In this document: positions 43,565 through 51,826 of the stretch, one piece after another
Layout of the letters: each line of letters begins with the position of its first letter
Numbering within the stretch: position 1 is the first letter of the stretch
Assembly: GCA_050247515.1 (NCBI GenBank)
Contig: JBFWUB010000002.1
Coordinates: forward strand, 1-64,000
Direction of reading: 5' to 3'
Length of the DNA stretch: 64,000 nucleotides
DNA from: RAM1 sp050247515
GTDB taxonomy: Bacteria > Pseudomonadota > Gammaproteobacteria > Burkholderiales > Burkholderiaceae_C
Notes under the pieces: generated by a model
What the model was told of the DNA's origin: nothing
Databases searched by the model: none
The model's input: only the letters and a program-made list of their open reading frames with translations
Position numbers and translations under genes: made by a program

Positions 43565-44581
43565 TCAGACTTCGTCGTAAACGACTTCGAGCGTTTCCTT
43601 CCTGATGTCGGTCTTGCCGCACATGTCGAACTGCGTGGCCGGCTCCAGCACCACGTTGCGGCCCACCACGTCGGACGCAAACAAGCCCAGCAGCTGGTCC
43701 TGCGTCATGGGGTTGGGGCGCATGGGCTGGGAGCTGCCCACGTTGTCGGCCAGCTCGGCAAACATCGGGCCCCAGGGCGAGCCCGGGCGGCCAATGATTT
43801 CGTAGCTGGCGCTCTTGCGGCGGATGTCGTCGTTGGCGGGGATGGTGGACAGCACCGGGATGCCGACCTTCTGCGCAAACGCGGCGGCCTCGCCGGTGCC
43901 GTCGTCGCGGTTGATCACCATGCCGGCCACGCCCACGTTGCCGCCGAGCTTGCGGAAGTACTCCACCGCGCTGCACACGTTGTTGGCCACGTACAGCGAC
44001 TGCAGGTCGTTGCTGGCCACCACGATCACCTTCTGGCACATGTCGCGGGCAATCGGCAGGCCAAAGCCGCCGCACACCACGTCGCCCAGGAAGTCGAGCA
44101 GCACGTAGTCAAAGCCCCATTCGTGAAAGCCCAGCTTTTCCAGCAGCTCGAAGCCGTGGATGATGCCGCGCCCGCCGCAGCCGCGGCCCACCTCGGGCCC
44201 GCCCAGCTCCATGGCGTACACGCCGTCGCGCTTGAAGCACACGTCGCCGATGGCGACCGCCTCGCCGGCCAGCTTTTTCTTTGAAGACGTTTCAATGATG
44301 GTCGGGCAGGCCCGGCCGCCAAACAGCAGGCTGGTGGTGTCGCTCTTGGGGTCGCAGCCGATCAGCAGCACCTTCTTGCCCTGCTGGGCCATCATGTAGC
44401 TCAGGTTGGCCAGCGTGAAGCTCTTGCCGATGCCGCCCTTGCCGTAGATGGCGATGATCTGCGTTTCCTTGGTGACCGGGCCGGTGGCCACGGGCGACGG
44501 CTCAATGGCCGCTTCGGCGCGCAGCTTGTCTTTCATCATGAACGTGACAGGGGCGCTGGCGGGGATGGAACTGGTGCTCAT
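43565..44581 (-). CDS. bchX: Chlorophyllide a reductase iron protein
   Basis: 338 residues, NifH-like reductase feeding BchYZ. P-loop YGKGGIGKSFTLANLS, cluster cysteines in GPEVGRGCGGRG and GDVVCGGFGLP. Has the N-terminal extension of about 45 residues typical of BchX versus BchL. Start at 44581 overlaps the bchC stop (ATGA) with GGAG just upstream; the frame has one further ATG at 44596 within bchC. Confidence 0.97.
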   Translation of the reverse strand: MSTSSIPASAPVTFMMKDKLRAEAAIEPSPVATGPVTKETQIIAIYGKGGIGKSFTLANLSYMMAQQGKKVLLIGCDPKSDTTSLLFGGRACPTIIETSSKKKLAGEAVAIGDVCFKRDGVYAMELGGPEVGRGCGGRGIIHGFELLEKLGFHEWGFDYVLLDFLGDVVCGGFGLPIARDMCQKVIVVASNDLQSLYVANNVCSAVEYFRKLGGNVGVAGMVINRDDGTGEAAAFAQKVGIPVLSTIPANDDIRRKSASYEIIGRPGSPWGPMFAELADNVGSSQPMRPNPMTQDQLLGLFASDVVGRNVVLEPATQFDMCGKTDIRKETLEVVYDEV

Positions 44582-45516
44582 TGGCAGGTTCTCCAATCGA
44601 GAATCATCTTCAGGCAGGCAGGATCGCCAAAGGCTGTGCGGTAGGCCGCGTCGGCGTCGCTGGCGTCGGCGCGGTGGGTGATCAGGCCGTCCAGGGACAG
44701 CGCGCCCGATTCAATGTGGTTGCGCACCTGCACCAGGTCCGTGGGCTGCCACTGGGCAGCGATGCGGATGCGGGCCTCGCGCATGAACGCGGGCGGAAAC
44801 ACGAACGACAGCGGCTGGTCGTAAAAGCCGGCCAGCACCACCTCGCCGCCCGGTGCCAGGCGGCTGATGAGCGTATCGAGCAACGAGGCGTCGCCGCTCA
44901 CGTCGCAGATGCTCCTGTAATTGCGGCGGGTGTCGGTGGCCGGGTCCATCACCTCGTAGCCCTGCGCGCCTTCGCGGCGGTTGGCATTCGTTTCCCACAC
45001 CACCGGTGCAGCACCGGCCAGCACGGCCAGGCGCGCGATCATGCGGCCCAGCACGCCGTGGCCCACGATCAGGTCGGGCTGCTGCGCGCCGGCGCCGCTG
45101 GTTACGTGGAAGGCCGTGGCGGCCAGCGCCAGCAGCACGCCGTGTTCGGCCAGGTTGTCGTCAATGCGCAGGGCACGGGCGCCGGGCACCACCACGCGCT
45201 GTGCCGCGCCGCCAAACAGGCCGCGCACTTCACCAAAACAGTTGGAGCCGGGCACGAACACCGCGTCGCCCGCCACCCGGCCGGAATTGGGGCCGGCCTC
45301 GACCACGCGGCCTACCGATTCATAGCCCGGCACCAGCGGGTAGCCCATGCCAGGGAAGCTGGGCATGCGGCCCGACCACAGCAGCTTTTCGGTGCCGGTG
45401 CTGATGCCGCTGAAATCAATGTCAACCACCACATCGTCCGCCGTGGGCCCGGTGAGCTCCAGCCGGCTGAGCACCAGGTGCTCGGGCTTTTGCAGGACGA
45501 CGGCCAGCGTGTTCAT
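44578..45516 (-). CDS. bchC: 3-hydroxyethyl bacteriochlorophyllide a dehydrogenase
   Basis: 312 residues. Zinc-independent-looking member of the MDR dehydrogenases that oxidises the C3 hydroxyethyl to acetyl. Conserved IDFSGISTGTEKLLWSGRMPSFPGMGYPLVPGYESVG and VGHGVLGRMIARLAV (nucleotide fold). Start at 45516 (MNTLAVVLQKPEH) chosen over 45549 by family fit. First gene after the main PpsR-controlled promoter of the bchCXYZ-puf unit. Confidence 0.96.
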   Translation of the reverse strand: MNTLAVVLQKPEHLVLSRLELTGPTADDVVVDIDFSGISTGTEKLLWSGRMPSFPGMGYPLVPGYESVGRVVEAGPNSGRVAGDAVFVPGSNCFGEVRGLFGGAAQRVVVPGARALRIDDNLAEHGVLLALAATAFHVTSGAGAQQPDLIVGHGVLGRMIARLAVLAGAAPVVWETNANRREGAQGYEVMDPATDTRRNYRSICDVSGDASLLDTLISRLAPGGEVVLAGFYDQPLSFVFPPAFMREARIRIAAQWQPTDLVQVRNHIESGALSLDGLITHRADASDADAAYRTAFGDPACLKMILDWRTCQ

Positions 45517-45550
45517 GAGATCGCCCCCGCCGCAGAGGCAGTGACCCACA

Positions 45551-45568
45551 TGTAAGAAAAGCTGGACA
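45551..45568. promoter_or_regulatory. PpsR-type operator, proximal to bchC
   Basis: Exact TGT-N12-ACA: TGTAAG AAAAGC TGGACA. It lies 35-52 bp upstream of the bchC ATG, just downstream of the predicted transcription start, where bound repressor would block clearance. Confidence 0.65.
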
Positions 45569-45579
45569 TCATTCGTGTC

Positions 45580-45607
45580 ATCTTAAATAGACTCTGATCA
45601 ATGTCAA
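45580..45607 (-). promoter_or_regulatory. Predicted bchC promoter
   Basis: Minus strand TTGACA (45607-45602), 16-bp spacer, TAAGAT (45585-45580). Predicted +1 at about 45573 gives a leader of roughly 57 nt. The -35 lies within the distal PpsR site. Confidence 0.55.
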
Positions 45608-45619
45608 TCTAAATTTACA
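45602..45619. promoter_or_regulatory. PpsR-type operator, distal to bchC
   Basis: Exact TGT-N12-ACA: TGTCAA TCTAAA TTTACA, overlapping the crtF stop codon. Centre-to-centre distance to the proximal site is 51 bp, about five helical turns, so cooperative binding on one face is plausible as known for CrtJ at bchC. Confidence 0.75.
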
Positions 45620-46818
45620 GATGCTGTTGTAGCGTGCGTGCGCCCGGCCCCGCCGGCCCTGGCCAGCAGTACTTGTGTTTGCAGCGGCATGCGCGTGGGC
45701 AGCAGGCGCACCCCCTCAAAACCGGCCTGCTGCAACAGCGCGGTGAGCTGCTGCGCCGTGCGCGGCTGGCCCCGGCCCATGGCCAGCAGATAGAAGCCGA
45801 AATACGCGTCGCCCATGGCCTGCGCGCCCGGCGTGCCCGCCATGGGCTCGGCCAGCAACAGCGTGCCGCCGGGCGGCAGCGCGGCATGCACCGCGCGCAG
45901 CAGCGTCATCACGCGCGCGTCGTCGTGGTCATGCACCACGCGCACCAGCGTGGCCACATCGGCCCCGGTGGGCAATGCGTCGTTGAAGAAATCGCCGCCC
46001 GCGGCATGGGCGCGCTGCGCCAGGCCGGCGGCGGCAAAGCGCGCCTGCGCCCGCGTGGCCACGGCCGGCAGGTCAAACAGCCTGAGCTGCAGCTGCGGCG
46101 CACGCGCGGCGGCCTGCATGAGGAAGGTGCCTTCGCCGCCGCCCACATCCAGCAGGCAGCGGTGCTGGTGCAGCGGGTACACGTCCAGGATCTCATGCGC
46201 CACCAGCGGCTGCGACGCCGACATCAGCGCGCTGTACTCGGCCACCTTGTCAGCGGCCAGGGCCTGCGGCGTGGCGGTGCCGGCATAGGGCCAGTACCCC
46301 GCCAGCCGGGCGCTGCGCGGCTCGCCACGCAGCAGGGCCACGGGGTCGGCCAGGTCCATATAGAGCGCGCTGTGGTGCTCGATCAAGGCCTCGATCGCGC
46401 GGTTGCCCACCATGGTGGCCCCCAGCACGCCCAGGCCGTAGCGGCTGTGGCTGCGCGGCTGCACCAGGCGCAACGCCACGGCCGCCTGCAGCAGGCGCTG
46501 TGCGGCGGCTTCGCTCAACGACAGGCGCGGCGCCAGCTGGGCCAGCGTCTGCGGGCCTTCAAACAGGATGTCAAACAGCTTGAGCCGCACACAGGCCAGC
46601 AGCACCTGCGAATAGACAAAGCCCGCGACCAGGTCAAACAGGCCCGCAGCGCGACGCCGGGCCACCGGGCGCGTGAGCAGGAACGACGCAGCGCGGCGCT
46701 GGAACAGGGGGCTTGCCAGCAGCCGGTTGCGAAACGCATGCCAGCGGTCGGCCCAGCTCAGGGCGGGGGACGCGACAGAGGCTACCCCAGCAGGCTCGGC
46801 AGACACGAAAGGCGCCAT
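45604..46818 (-). CDS. crtF: Hydroxyneurosporene/demethylspheroidene O-methyltransferase
   Basis: 404 residues. SAM-dependent methylation of the 1-hydroxy group of acyclic carotenoids. An N-terminal dimerisation domain (LFDLVAGFVYSQVLLACVRLKLFDILFEGPQTLAQLA) is followed by motif I LLDVGGGEGTFLM and LVRVVHDHDDARVMTLL. Starts 24 bp after crtE on the same strand; its stop lies within the distal bchC PpsR site, so crtEF read through into bchC is likely. Confidence 0.95.
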   Translation of the reverse strand: MAPFVSAEPAGVASVASPALSWADRWHAFRNRLLASPLFQRRAASFLLTRPVARRRAAGLFDLVAGFVYSQVLLACVRLKLFDILFEGPQTLAQLAPRLSLSEAAAQRLLQAAVALRLVQPRSHSRYGLGVLGATMVGNRAIEALIEHHSALYMDLADPVALLRGEPRSARLAGYWPYAGTATPQALAADKVAEYSALMSASQPLVAHEILDVYPLHQHRCLLDVGGGEGTFLMQAAARAPQLQLRLFDLPAVATRAQARFAAAGLAQRAHAAGGDFFNDALPTGADVATLVRVVHDHDDARVMTLLRAVHAALPPGGTLLLAEPMAGTPGAQAMGDAYFGFYLLAMGRGQPRTAQQLTALLQQAGFEGVRLLPTRMPLQTQVLLARAGGAGRTHATTASVNLD

Positions 46819-46842
46819 CAGTGCAGCAGGCTCAGGTCAGGC

Positions 46843-47760
46843 TCAGGCAGCAGTGGCAGCAGCGGTAGCCGCCGTGGCCGCAGCGGCATCGCGCAGCAGC
46901 GCCTGCGACATGGCCAGCGGCACCAGGCGCTCGGACTCCTGGCGCACCAGCGCGCGCAGCGATTCGGCCCCCGCGCATTCGGGGATGGACGCGCTGGCGT
47001 TGGCGATCAGCTGGTTGAAGTGGTGGATGGCGCCGCACAGGCCCAGCTCGGCGGCGGCCGTGGGGCGGCCCAGCAAGGCGTCTTGCCCTACGGGCTTGCC
47101 CAGCAGCTGCGGGTCGGCCGCCACGTCGCGGATGTCGTCGGCCACCTGGTAGGCCTCGCCCAGCCAGTCGCCCAGGCCGCGCCAGGGCGTGGGGTCGGCA
47201 CCGGCGGCCTGCGCGCCGGCCATGGTGGCCGCCACAAACAGCGCGCCGGTCTTGGCGCGCTGGTAATCCTGCAGCGCCACGCGCGATTCGGACTCCCAGC
47301 CCTGGCCGGCCACGATGCCCGAGGGCATGCCCACGCCGGTGGCAATGATGTTGAGCAGGCCCGGCAGCCGCGTGGGCGAGGTGCCCGCGGCGCGCGCCAG
47401 CGTCTGGAAGGCCAGCACGATCAGCGCGTCACCGGCCAGCACGGCCAGCGGCTGGCCGTAGGCCCAGTGCACCGACGCGCGGCCCCGGCGCACCGGCGCG
47501 TCGTCAAAGCAGGGCAGGTCGTCATGCACCAGCGACGCACAGTGCAGGAATTCAATCGACACGGCGGCCGCGTCGGCCAGGTCCACGTCGTCCATGCCGC
47601 AGGCCAGGGCCACGGCCAGGCACAGCTGGGGGCGGATGCGTGCACCGCCGGGGAACACCGCGTGGCGGATGGCGCCGGCCAGCTTGGGCGGGCAGGAGGC
47701 GTCTTCGCTGGCGGCGACCGCCGCGGCCAGGGAATGCTCGATACGGGTGATGGCCTTCAT
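46843..47760 (-). CDS. crtE: Geranylgeranyl diphosphate synthase
   Basis: 305 residues. Trans-prenyltransferase making the C20 precursor for carotenoids and the bacteriochlorophyll tail. First Asp-rich motif HDDLPCFDDAPVRRGR, second YQVADDIRDVAAD. The C terminus is an Ala/Thr run (AAAATAATAAATAA) that is probably disordered. Transcribed leftward with crtF, divergent from crtD. Confidence 0.96.
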   Translation of the reverse strand: MKAITRIEHSLAAAVAASEDASCPPKLAGAIRHAVFPGGARIRPQLCLAVALACGMDDVDLADAAAVSIEFLHCASLVHDDLPCFDDAPVRRGRASVHWAYGQPLAVLAGDALIVLAFQTLARAAGTSPTRLPGLLNIIATGVGMPSGIVAGQGWESESRVALQDYQRAKTGALFVAATMAGAQAAGADPTPWRGLGDWLGEAYQVADDIRDVAADPQLLGKPVGQDALLGRPTAAAELGLCGAIHHFNQLIANASASIPECAGAESLRALVRQESERLVPLAMSQALLRDAAAATAATAAATAA

Positions 47761-47849
47761 GCGTGTCTCCCAGATGGCGCGGGCGCCGGGGGTTGAGGGT
47801 GGGCTGCCGGTATTTCTTTTGTCAGGCCGCTTGGTGAAACCGGACTGTC

Positions 47850-47877
47850 AATCTATATTGGCAGCAATTACTGTCAA
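47850..47877 (-). promoter_or_regulatory. Predicted crtE promoter
   Basis: Minus strand TTGACA (47877-47872), 16-bp spacer, TAGATT (47855-47850). The -35 lies in the central PpsR site and the -10 in the left one. The leader to the crtE ATG is about 83 nt. Confidence 0.5.
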
Positions 47878-47887
47878 TCAATATAGA
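47858..47887 (+). promoter_or_regulatory. Predicted crtD promoter
   Basis: TTGGCA (47858-47863), 18-bp spacer, TATAGA (47882-47887). Predicted +1 at about 47892-47894 is at or just after the ATG at 47891. Translation would be leaderless, or would use GTG 47912. Confidence 0.4.
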
Positions 47888-47890
47888 CAC

Positions 47891-49438
47891 ATGAACTCAT
47901 CCCGTCAATCGGTGTTGACACAGCGCGTGATCGTGGTGGGCGCCGGCGTGGGCGGCCTGGCCACGGCGCTGGAGCTGGCCGCCCAGGGCCAGGAGGTGCT
48001 GGTGCTGGAGGCCGCCGACGGCCCCGGCGGCAAGATGCGGCCGCTGGGGATGGGTGACACCCTGCTGGACGCCGGGCCCACCGTGTTCACCATGCGCTGG
48101 GTGTTTGAGGAGCTGTTTGCCCGCGTGGGCGAAACGCTGGGCAGCCAGCTGAAGCTGCGCCGGGTGAACACCCTGGCCCGCCATGCCTGGGGGCCCGACC
48201 AGCGGCTGGACCTGTTTGCCGACATGGCTGCGTCCGCCGACGCGATTGGCCGCTTTGCCGGCGCGCGCGAGGCCGCGGGCTACCGCGCGTTCTGCGCGCG
48301 GGCGCGCCAGATCTACCAGACGCTGGAGCAACCGTTTTTGCGCGGGGCGCGGCCCAACCCGCTGTCATTGAGCTGGCGCGTGGCCCGCCAGGGGCTGGCG
48401 GGCCTGACGCGCATCTCGCCGTTTGGCTCGATGTGGGGCGCTCTAGGCGGGTATTTTCAGGACGAGCGGCTGCGCCAGCTGTTTGGCCGCTACGCGACCT
48501 ACTGCGGCTCGTCGCCCTACCTGGCGCCGGCCACGCTGATGCTGGTGGCCCATGTGGAGCAGGACGGCGTGTGGCTGCTGGACGGCGGCATGCACACCCT
48601 GGCCACCACGCTGCAGCGGCTGGCCCAGGCGCGCGGGGCGCGCTTTCAGTACGGCGCGGCGGTGCACAGCATCGTCACGCGCGACGGCCGCGCCTGCGGC
48701 GTGCGCCTGGCCGGCGGCGAGCAGCTGGACGCAGCGGCCGTGGTGTTCAACGGCGACGCAGCAGCGCTGGCCGGCGGCCTGCTGGGCGCGGGCGCGGTGA
48801 ACGCCGTGGCCCCGCCCGGGCGCGCGCAACGCTCGCTGTCGGCCCGCACCTGGCACGGGGTGGTGCGCACGCAGGGCTTCCCGCTGCTGCGGCACAACGT
48901 GTTTCTCTCGGGCGACTATGGCGCCGAATTTGCGCAGCTGGGCCGGGGCCAGCTGCCCGCCGACCCCACGGTGTATGTGTGCGCGCAGGACCGCGGCGAC
49001 GCAGACGACGCGCCGCCCCAGGGCGCCGAGCGGCTGATGTGCCTGGCCAATGCGCCTGCGTATGGCGACAGCGACGGTGATGCGCCCGACGGGGCCGCGC
49101 TGGCGCGCCACGAAGACGCCACGCTGCAGCGCCTGGCCGCCTGCGGCCTGCGCATCCAGACCGGCGCGGGCGCGGTGGTGCGCACCGGCCCGCAGGACTT
49201 TGCCCAGCGCTACCCGGCCACCGGCGGCGCGCTGTACGGCATGGCGTCGCATGGGTGGATGGCGTCGTTTAAACGCCCGGGCGCGCGCAGCCGGCTGCCG
49301 GGCCTGTACCTGGCCGGCGGCAGCGCCCACCCGGGGCCGGGCGTGCCCATGGCCGCGCTGTCGGGCGGGCATGCGGCGGCCAGCGTGCTGCACGACCTGG
49401 TGGCCACGCGCGCGCAGCGCCTGGCGCAGGCCACATGA
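47891..49438 (+). CDS. crtD: Hydroxyneurosporene/methoxyneurosporene desaturase
   Basis: 515 residues. CrtI-type FAD desaturase introducing the C-3,4 double bond. N-terminal dinucleotide motif VIVVGAGVGGLATALELAAQG, C-terminal GLYLAGGSAHPGPGVPMAALSGGHAA. The ATG at 47891 gives MNSSRQSVLTQRV; GTG at 47912 (VLTQRVIVVGAG) would remove seven residues and may fit the promoter better. No Shine-Dalgarno precedes either. It overlaps crtC by 4 bp (ATGA). Confidence 0.93.
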   Translation: MNSSRQSVLTQRVIVVGAGVGGLATALELAAQGQEVLVLEAADGPGGKMRPLGMGDTLLDAGPTVFTMRWVFEELFARVGETLGSQLKLRRVNTLARHAWGPDQRLDLFADMAASADAIGRFAGAREAAGYRAFCARARQIYQTLEQPFLRGARPNPLSLSWRVARQGLAGLTRISPFGSMWGALGGYFQDERLRQLFGRYATYCGSSPYLAPATLMLVAHVEQDGVWLLDGGMHTLATTLQRLAQARGARFQYGAAVHSIVTRDGRACGVRLAGGEQLDAAAVVFNGDAAALAGGLLGAGAVNAVAPPGRAQRSLSARTWHGVVRTQGFPLLRHNVFLSGDYGAEFAQLGRGQLPADPTVYVCAQDRGDADDAPPQGAERLMCLANAPAYGDSDGDAPDGAALARHEDATLQRLAACGLRIQTGAGAVVRTGPQDFAQRYPATGGALYGMASHGWMASFKRPGARSRLPGLYLAGGSAHPGPGVPMAALSGGHAAASVLHDLVATRAQRLAQAT

Positions 49439-50406
49439 ACCCGGCCTTCAACACCCAGGTGCCGCGCGGCGGGTACGCCTGGTGGTACCTGGACGCGCTG
49501 AGCGACGACGGGCACTATGGCCTGACCGTCATTGCCTTCATCGGCAGCGTGTTCTCGCCCTATTACGCCTGGGCGCGGCGGCGCGGCCACGGCCTGGCCG
49601 ACCCGCTGAACCACTGCGCGATGAACGTGGCGCTGTATGCGCGCCCCGGCAGCACACCGCGCGGGCGCTGGGCCATGACGGAGCGCGGCCGCAGCGCCGT
49701 GGAGCGCAGCGCCACGCGGCTGCAGATCGGCGCGAGCAGCATGGCCTGGGACGGCCAGGCGCTGGTGGTGACGATAGACGAGACCACGGTGCCCTGGCCC
49801 ACGCGCCTGCGCGGGCGCATCACGCTGCGCCCCGATGCGCTGATGCACCAGAGCCACCCGCTGGACGCGCAGGGCCTGCATGCGTGGCGGCCCATCGCGC
49901 CCTGCGCGCAGGTAGAAGCCCGATTCACCGAGCCCGGCCTGCACTGGCGCGGCACCGGCTACCTGGACAGCAACCGCGGCCAGCGCCCGCTGGAGCAGGA
50001 CTTTGCCCGCTGGGACTGGTCGCGCGCCGCGCTGGCGGACAAGCGCAGCGCGTTGCTGTACGACGTGCAACGCACCGACGGCAGCGCTCTGGCGCTGGCG
50101 CTGGCGTTTGATGCGCGGGGGCGGGTGGAGCCGTTCGCGCCGCCGCCGGCCGTGACGCTGCCCGCGACCGGGTGGCGCATGCCGCGGGCTACGCGCAGCG
50201 ACGGCGGTGATGGTGGTGGTGCGCGGGTGGAACAGACGCTGGAGGACGCGCCGTTTTATTCACGGTCTGTGCTGCGCACGCGGCTGCTGGGGGAGGATGC
50301 GCAGGCGGTGCATGAGAGCCTGTCGCTGAAGCGGTGGACGCGGCCGGTGGTGCAGGCGATGTTGCCGTTTCGGATGCCGAGGTGGGGGGGTAGGTGTGGG
50401 AACTGA
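49435..50406 (+). CDS. crtC: Hydroxyneurosporene synthase (carotenoid 1,2-hydratase)
   Basis: 323 residues. Adds water to the 1,2 double bond of acyclic carotenoids. GYAWWYLDALSDDGHYGLTVIAFIGSVFSPYYAWARRRG is the CrtC start; GTGYLDSNRGQRPLEQDFARWDWSRA is the central signature. The C-terminal end is Gly/Arg-rich. ATGA overlap with crtD. It ends where the PGC is interrupted; the next crt gene on this side is crtB, 12 kb away and on the other strand. Confidence 0.93.
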   Translation: MNPAFNTQVPRGGYAWWYLDALSDDGHYGLTVIAFIGSVFSPYYAWARRRGHGLADPLNHCAMNVALYARPGSTPRGRWAMTERGRSAVERSATRLQIGASSMAWDGQALVVTIDETTVPWPTRLRGRITLRPDALMHQSHPLDAQGLHAWRPIAPCAQVEARFTEPGLHWRGTGYLDSNRGQRPLEQDFARWDWSRAALADKRSALLYDVQRTDGSALALALAFDARGRVEPFAPPPAVTLPATGWRMPRATRSDGGDGGGARVEQTLEDAPFYSRSVLRTRLLGEDAQAVHESLSLKRWTRPVVQAMLPFRMPRWGGRCGN

Positions 50407-50407
50407 C

Positions 50408-50428
50408 CGTAGCTCAGTTGGCAAAACT
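50408..50428 (+). other. tRNA D-arm-like fragment at the edge of the inserted segment
   Basis: CCGTAGCTCAGTTGG matches the universal tRNA box A (TAGCTCAGTTGG) and the 5' part of threonine-type tRNAs, but no anticodon arm or T arm follows, so it is not a functional tRNA. It may be a relic of an integration target or chance. Low confidence. Confidence 0.2.
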
Positions 50429-50433
50429 GCGCC

Positions 50434-51555
50434 TCAATTGCGGTTAACAGGTAGCGCCACGGCCTCGAACATTCCGGTAGATGACATCCTGGTGATAAGC
50501 CTCACGAAGCCATACCCCAGTGTTCCTTCTGTGGCGAAACAATACTCGAACAGCAAAATATCCTCGATTCCGTCACCATTGAAATCGGCTCTAGCGACTT
50601 CAATGATCTGCTGCCCCATCCCTCCGGGCTCTTCAACTCTCAATACATTGTGAGAAACGCGTTTGACCACTAGTGAGCCTTCGTCTACCTTATCCTGGTA
50701 GCTCCCCTCGAATGTCGCCACTTCGTCGACCTCGCCGAACTGGGGAAAAAGAGAGTATGGAAGCAAGCTCAAGTCCCAGATACTTCTTCGTGGCCTGGCA
50801 ATAAAGCTCTCCGTGGGTGTTGCTGCCGTTTGTAGCGCCGTCAGTAGTCCAGACTGATGCTCAAAAAAGCTGGCGAACTTTATATCCAAAGTCGTCCGTG
50901 GGTAGAACCCTGCCGCAGTTGCGTCGTCGTACTCTCGACAAGTTCGAACGAGACGCTCCTCACTCTCACTATTTGCGAGCATCAACCCCTCAACGTCAAT
51001 CGGTCTATCACGCAGGGACTCGATGTCCGACCGCGCGACCATCCGAATCTCGTCAGCGTCCGCAGACGGCATGTCCTCCAGCACCTCAAATATGCCTTCG
51101 GGTGCCTCTGCATACTGGAGAAGGATGTCGCCCACATCAGCCGCCGTCAGCTCTTCTCGCTCCAGACATTGCTGCAGCAGCAAAATCGTCCGCCCACGAT
51201 TCTTCCTCCGCTCGAGCATGGTCAGATTCGCGATGACGTCAGACTTCTTTGCCGCTGCGACACCCAAGAAGTAGTGGGTATGAGCTGGGTCAAGGACCAT
51301 GGCCGCCTTCTGCAGGTTGGCGCCGGGTCGGCAAGGTAGTAGGTTTTCCCACCCGCGCAGATCAAATTCAGCTGAAAGACCGAGCTTGTTCAGCGTGGCA
51401 ATCCTCTCCTGGGGGTTGCCGACGAGAGACTCAGGCAGAACATGATCGATATGAAAGTTGCTGAAATCGAGAAGCTCTCGCGTGTAGGCACAGCGGTTGC
51501 TATGTGCGCGTGCGATCGCCTCCCTCTCTATAGCTGAAAACACTTGTTCTGACAT
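50434..51555 (-). CDS. HNH nuclease-domain protein with C-terminal calcium-loop-like motif
   Basis: About 373 residues. The N-terminal domain carries an HNH pattern: RCAYTRELLDFSNFHIDHVLPES (HxxxH-type beta strand) and LRGWENLLPCRPGANLQKAAM. The middle is acidic and helical with no recognised family. Near the C terminus DFNGDGIEDILLFEY resembles an FG-GAP/dockerin-like Ca2+ loop. Start taken at 51555 (MSEQVFSAIEREAIARAH); the frame opens at 51579. Base composition is lower in G+C than the PGC, and it sits at the boundary of the inserted segment, consistent with a defence or mobile-DNA gene. Confidence 0.75.
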   Translation of the reverse strand: MSEQVFSAIEREAIARAHSNRCAYTRELLDFSNFHIDHVLPESLVGNPQERIATLNKLGLSAEFDLRGWENLLPCRPGANLQKAAMVLDPAHTHYFLGVAAAKKSDVIANLTMLERRKNRGRTILLLQQCLEREELTAADVGDILLQYAEAPEGIFEVLEDMPSADADEIRMVARSDIESLRDRPIDVEGLMLANSESEERLVRTCREYDDATAAGFYPRTTLDIKFASFFEHQSGLLTALQTAATPTESFIARPRRSIWDLSLLPYSLFPQFGEVDEVATFEGSYQDKVDEGSLVVKRVSHNVLRVEEPGGMGQQIIEVARADFNGDGIEDILLFEYCFATEGTLGYGFVRLITRMSSTGMFEAVALPVNRN

Positions 51556-51826
51556 AAGTACATTTTCGGCCCGGTCCACCTAACATGCAATCCGTCGGCA
51601 TCTAATCGAGGACGTGCGAGTCAGCGCAAAAACGTCCGCATCCGCTCGTCAGCGGCCTGTCGCAGCCGATGTCTAGTTTCGACGTCTCATACTGTGCGCC
51701 TTGCGACCTAAAAATGGCCTTCAGCCGCGTTATTGCAGCTAAGTAGCTTACTCAGAACGGACGGAATCGTAGGACACTAGACGAGTTTCCGTTTCGCAAA
51801 GACGGGCTCACTTCGCTGATCGCAGT
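51556..51826. other. Non-coding gap
   Basis: About 270 bp between two minus-strand genes with no convincing ORF, hairpin or repeat. It probably contains the promoter of the HNH gene. Confidence 0.5.

Larger units (their letters stand above)
47846..47920. promoter_or_regulatory. Three PpsR-type sites between crtE and crtD
   Basis: TGTCAA TCTATA TTGGCA (47846-47863, one mismatch), TGTCAA TCAATA TAGACA (47872-47889, exact) and CGTCAA TCGGTG TTGACA (47903-47920, one mismatch, inside the crtD start region). They cover both divergent predicted promoters. Confidence 0.75.

Noticed and set aside
45634..47796. 720-codon plus-strand frame opposite crtF and crtE
   Set aside because: Arg/Gln/His-rich shadow; crtE and crtF motifs are clear on the minus strand.
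50408..50480. Functional tRNA gene after crtC
   Set aside because: Only a D-arm-like segment is present; no anticodon or T arm and no acceptor pairing.
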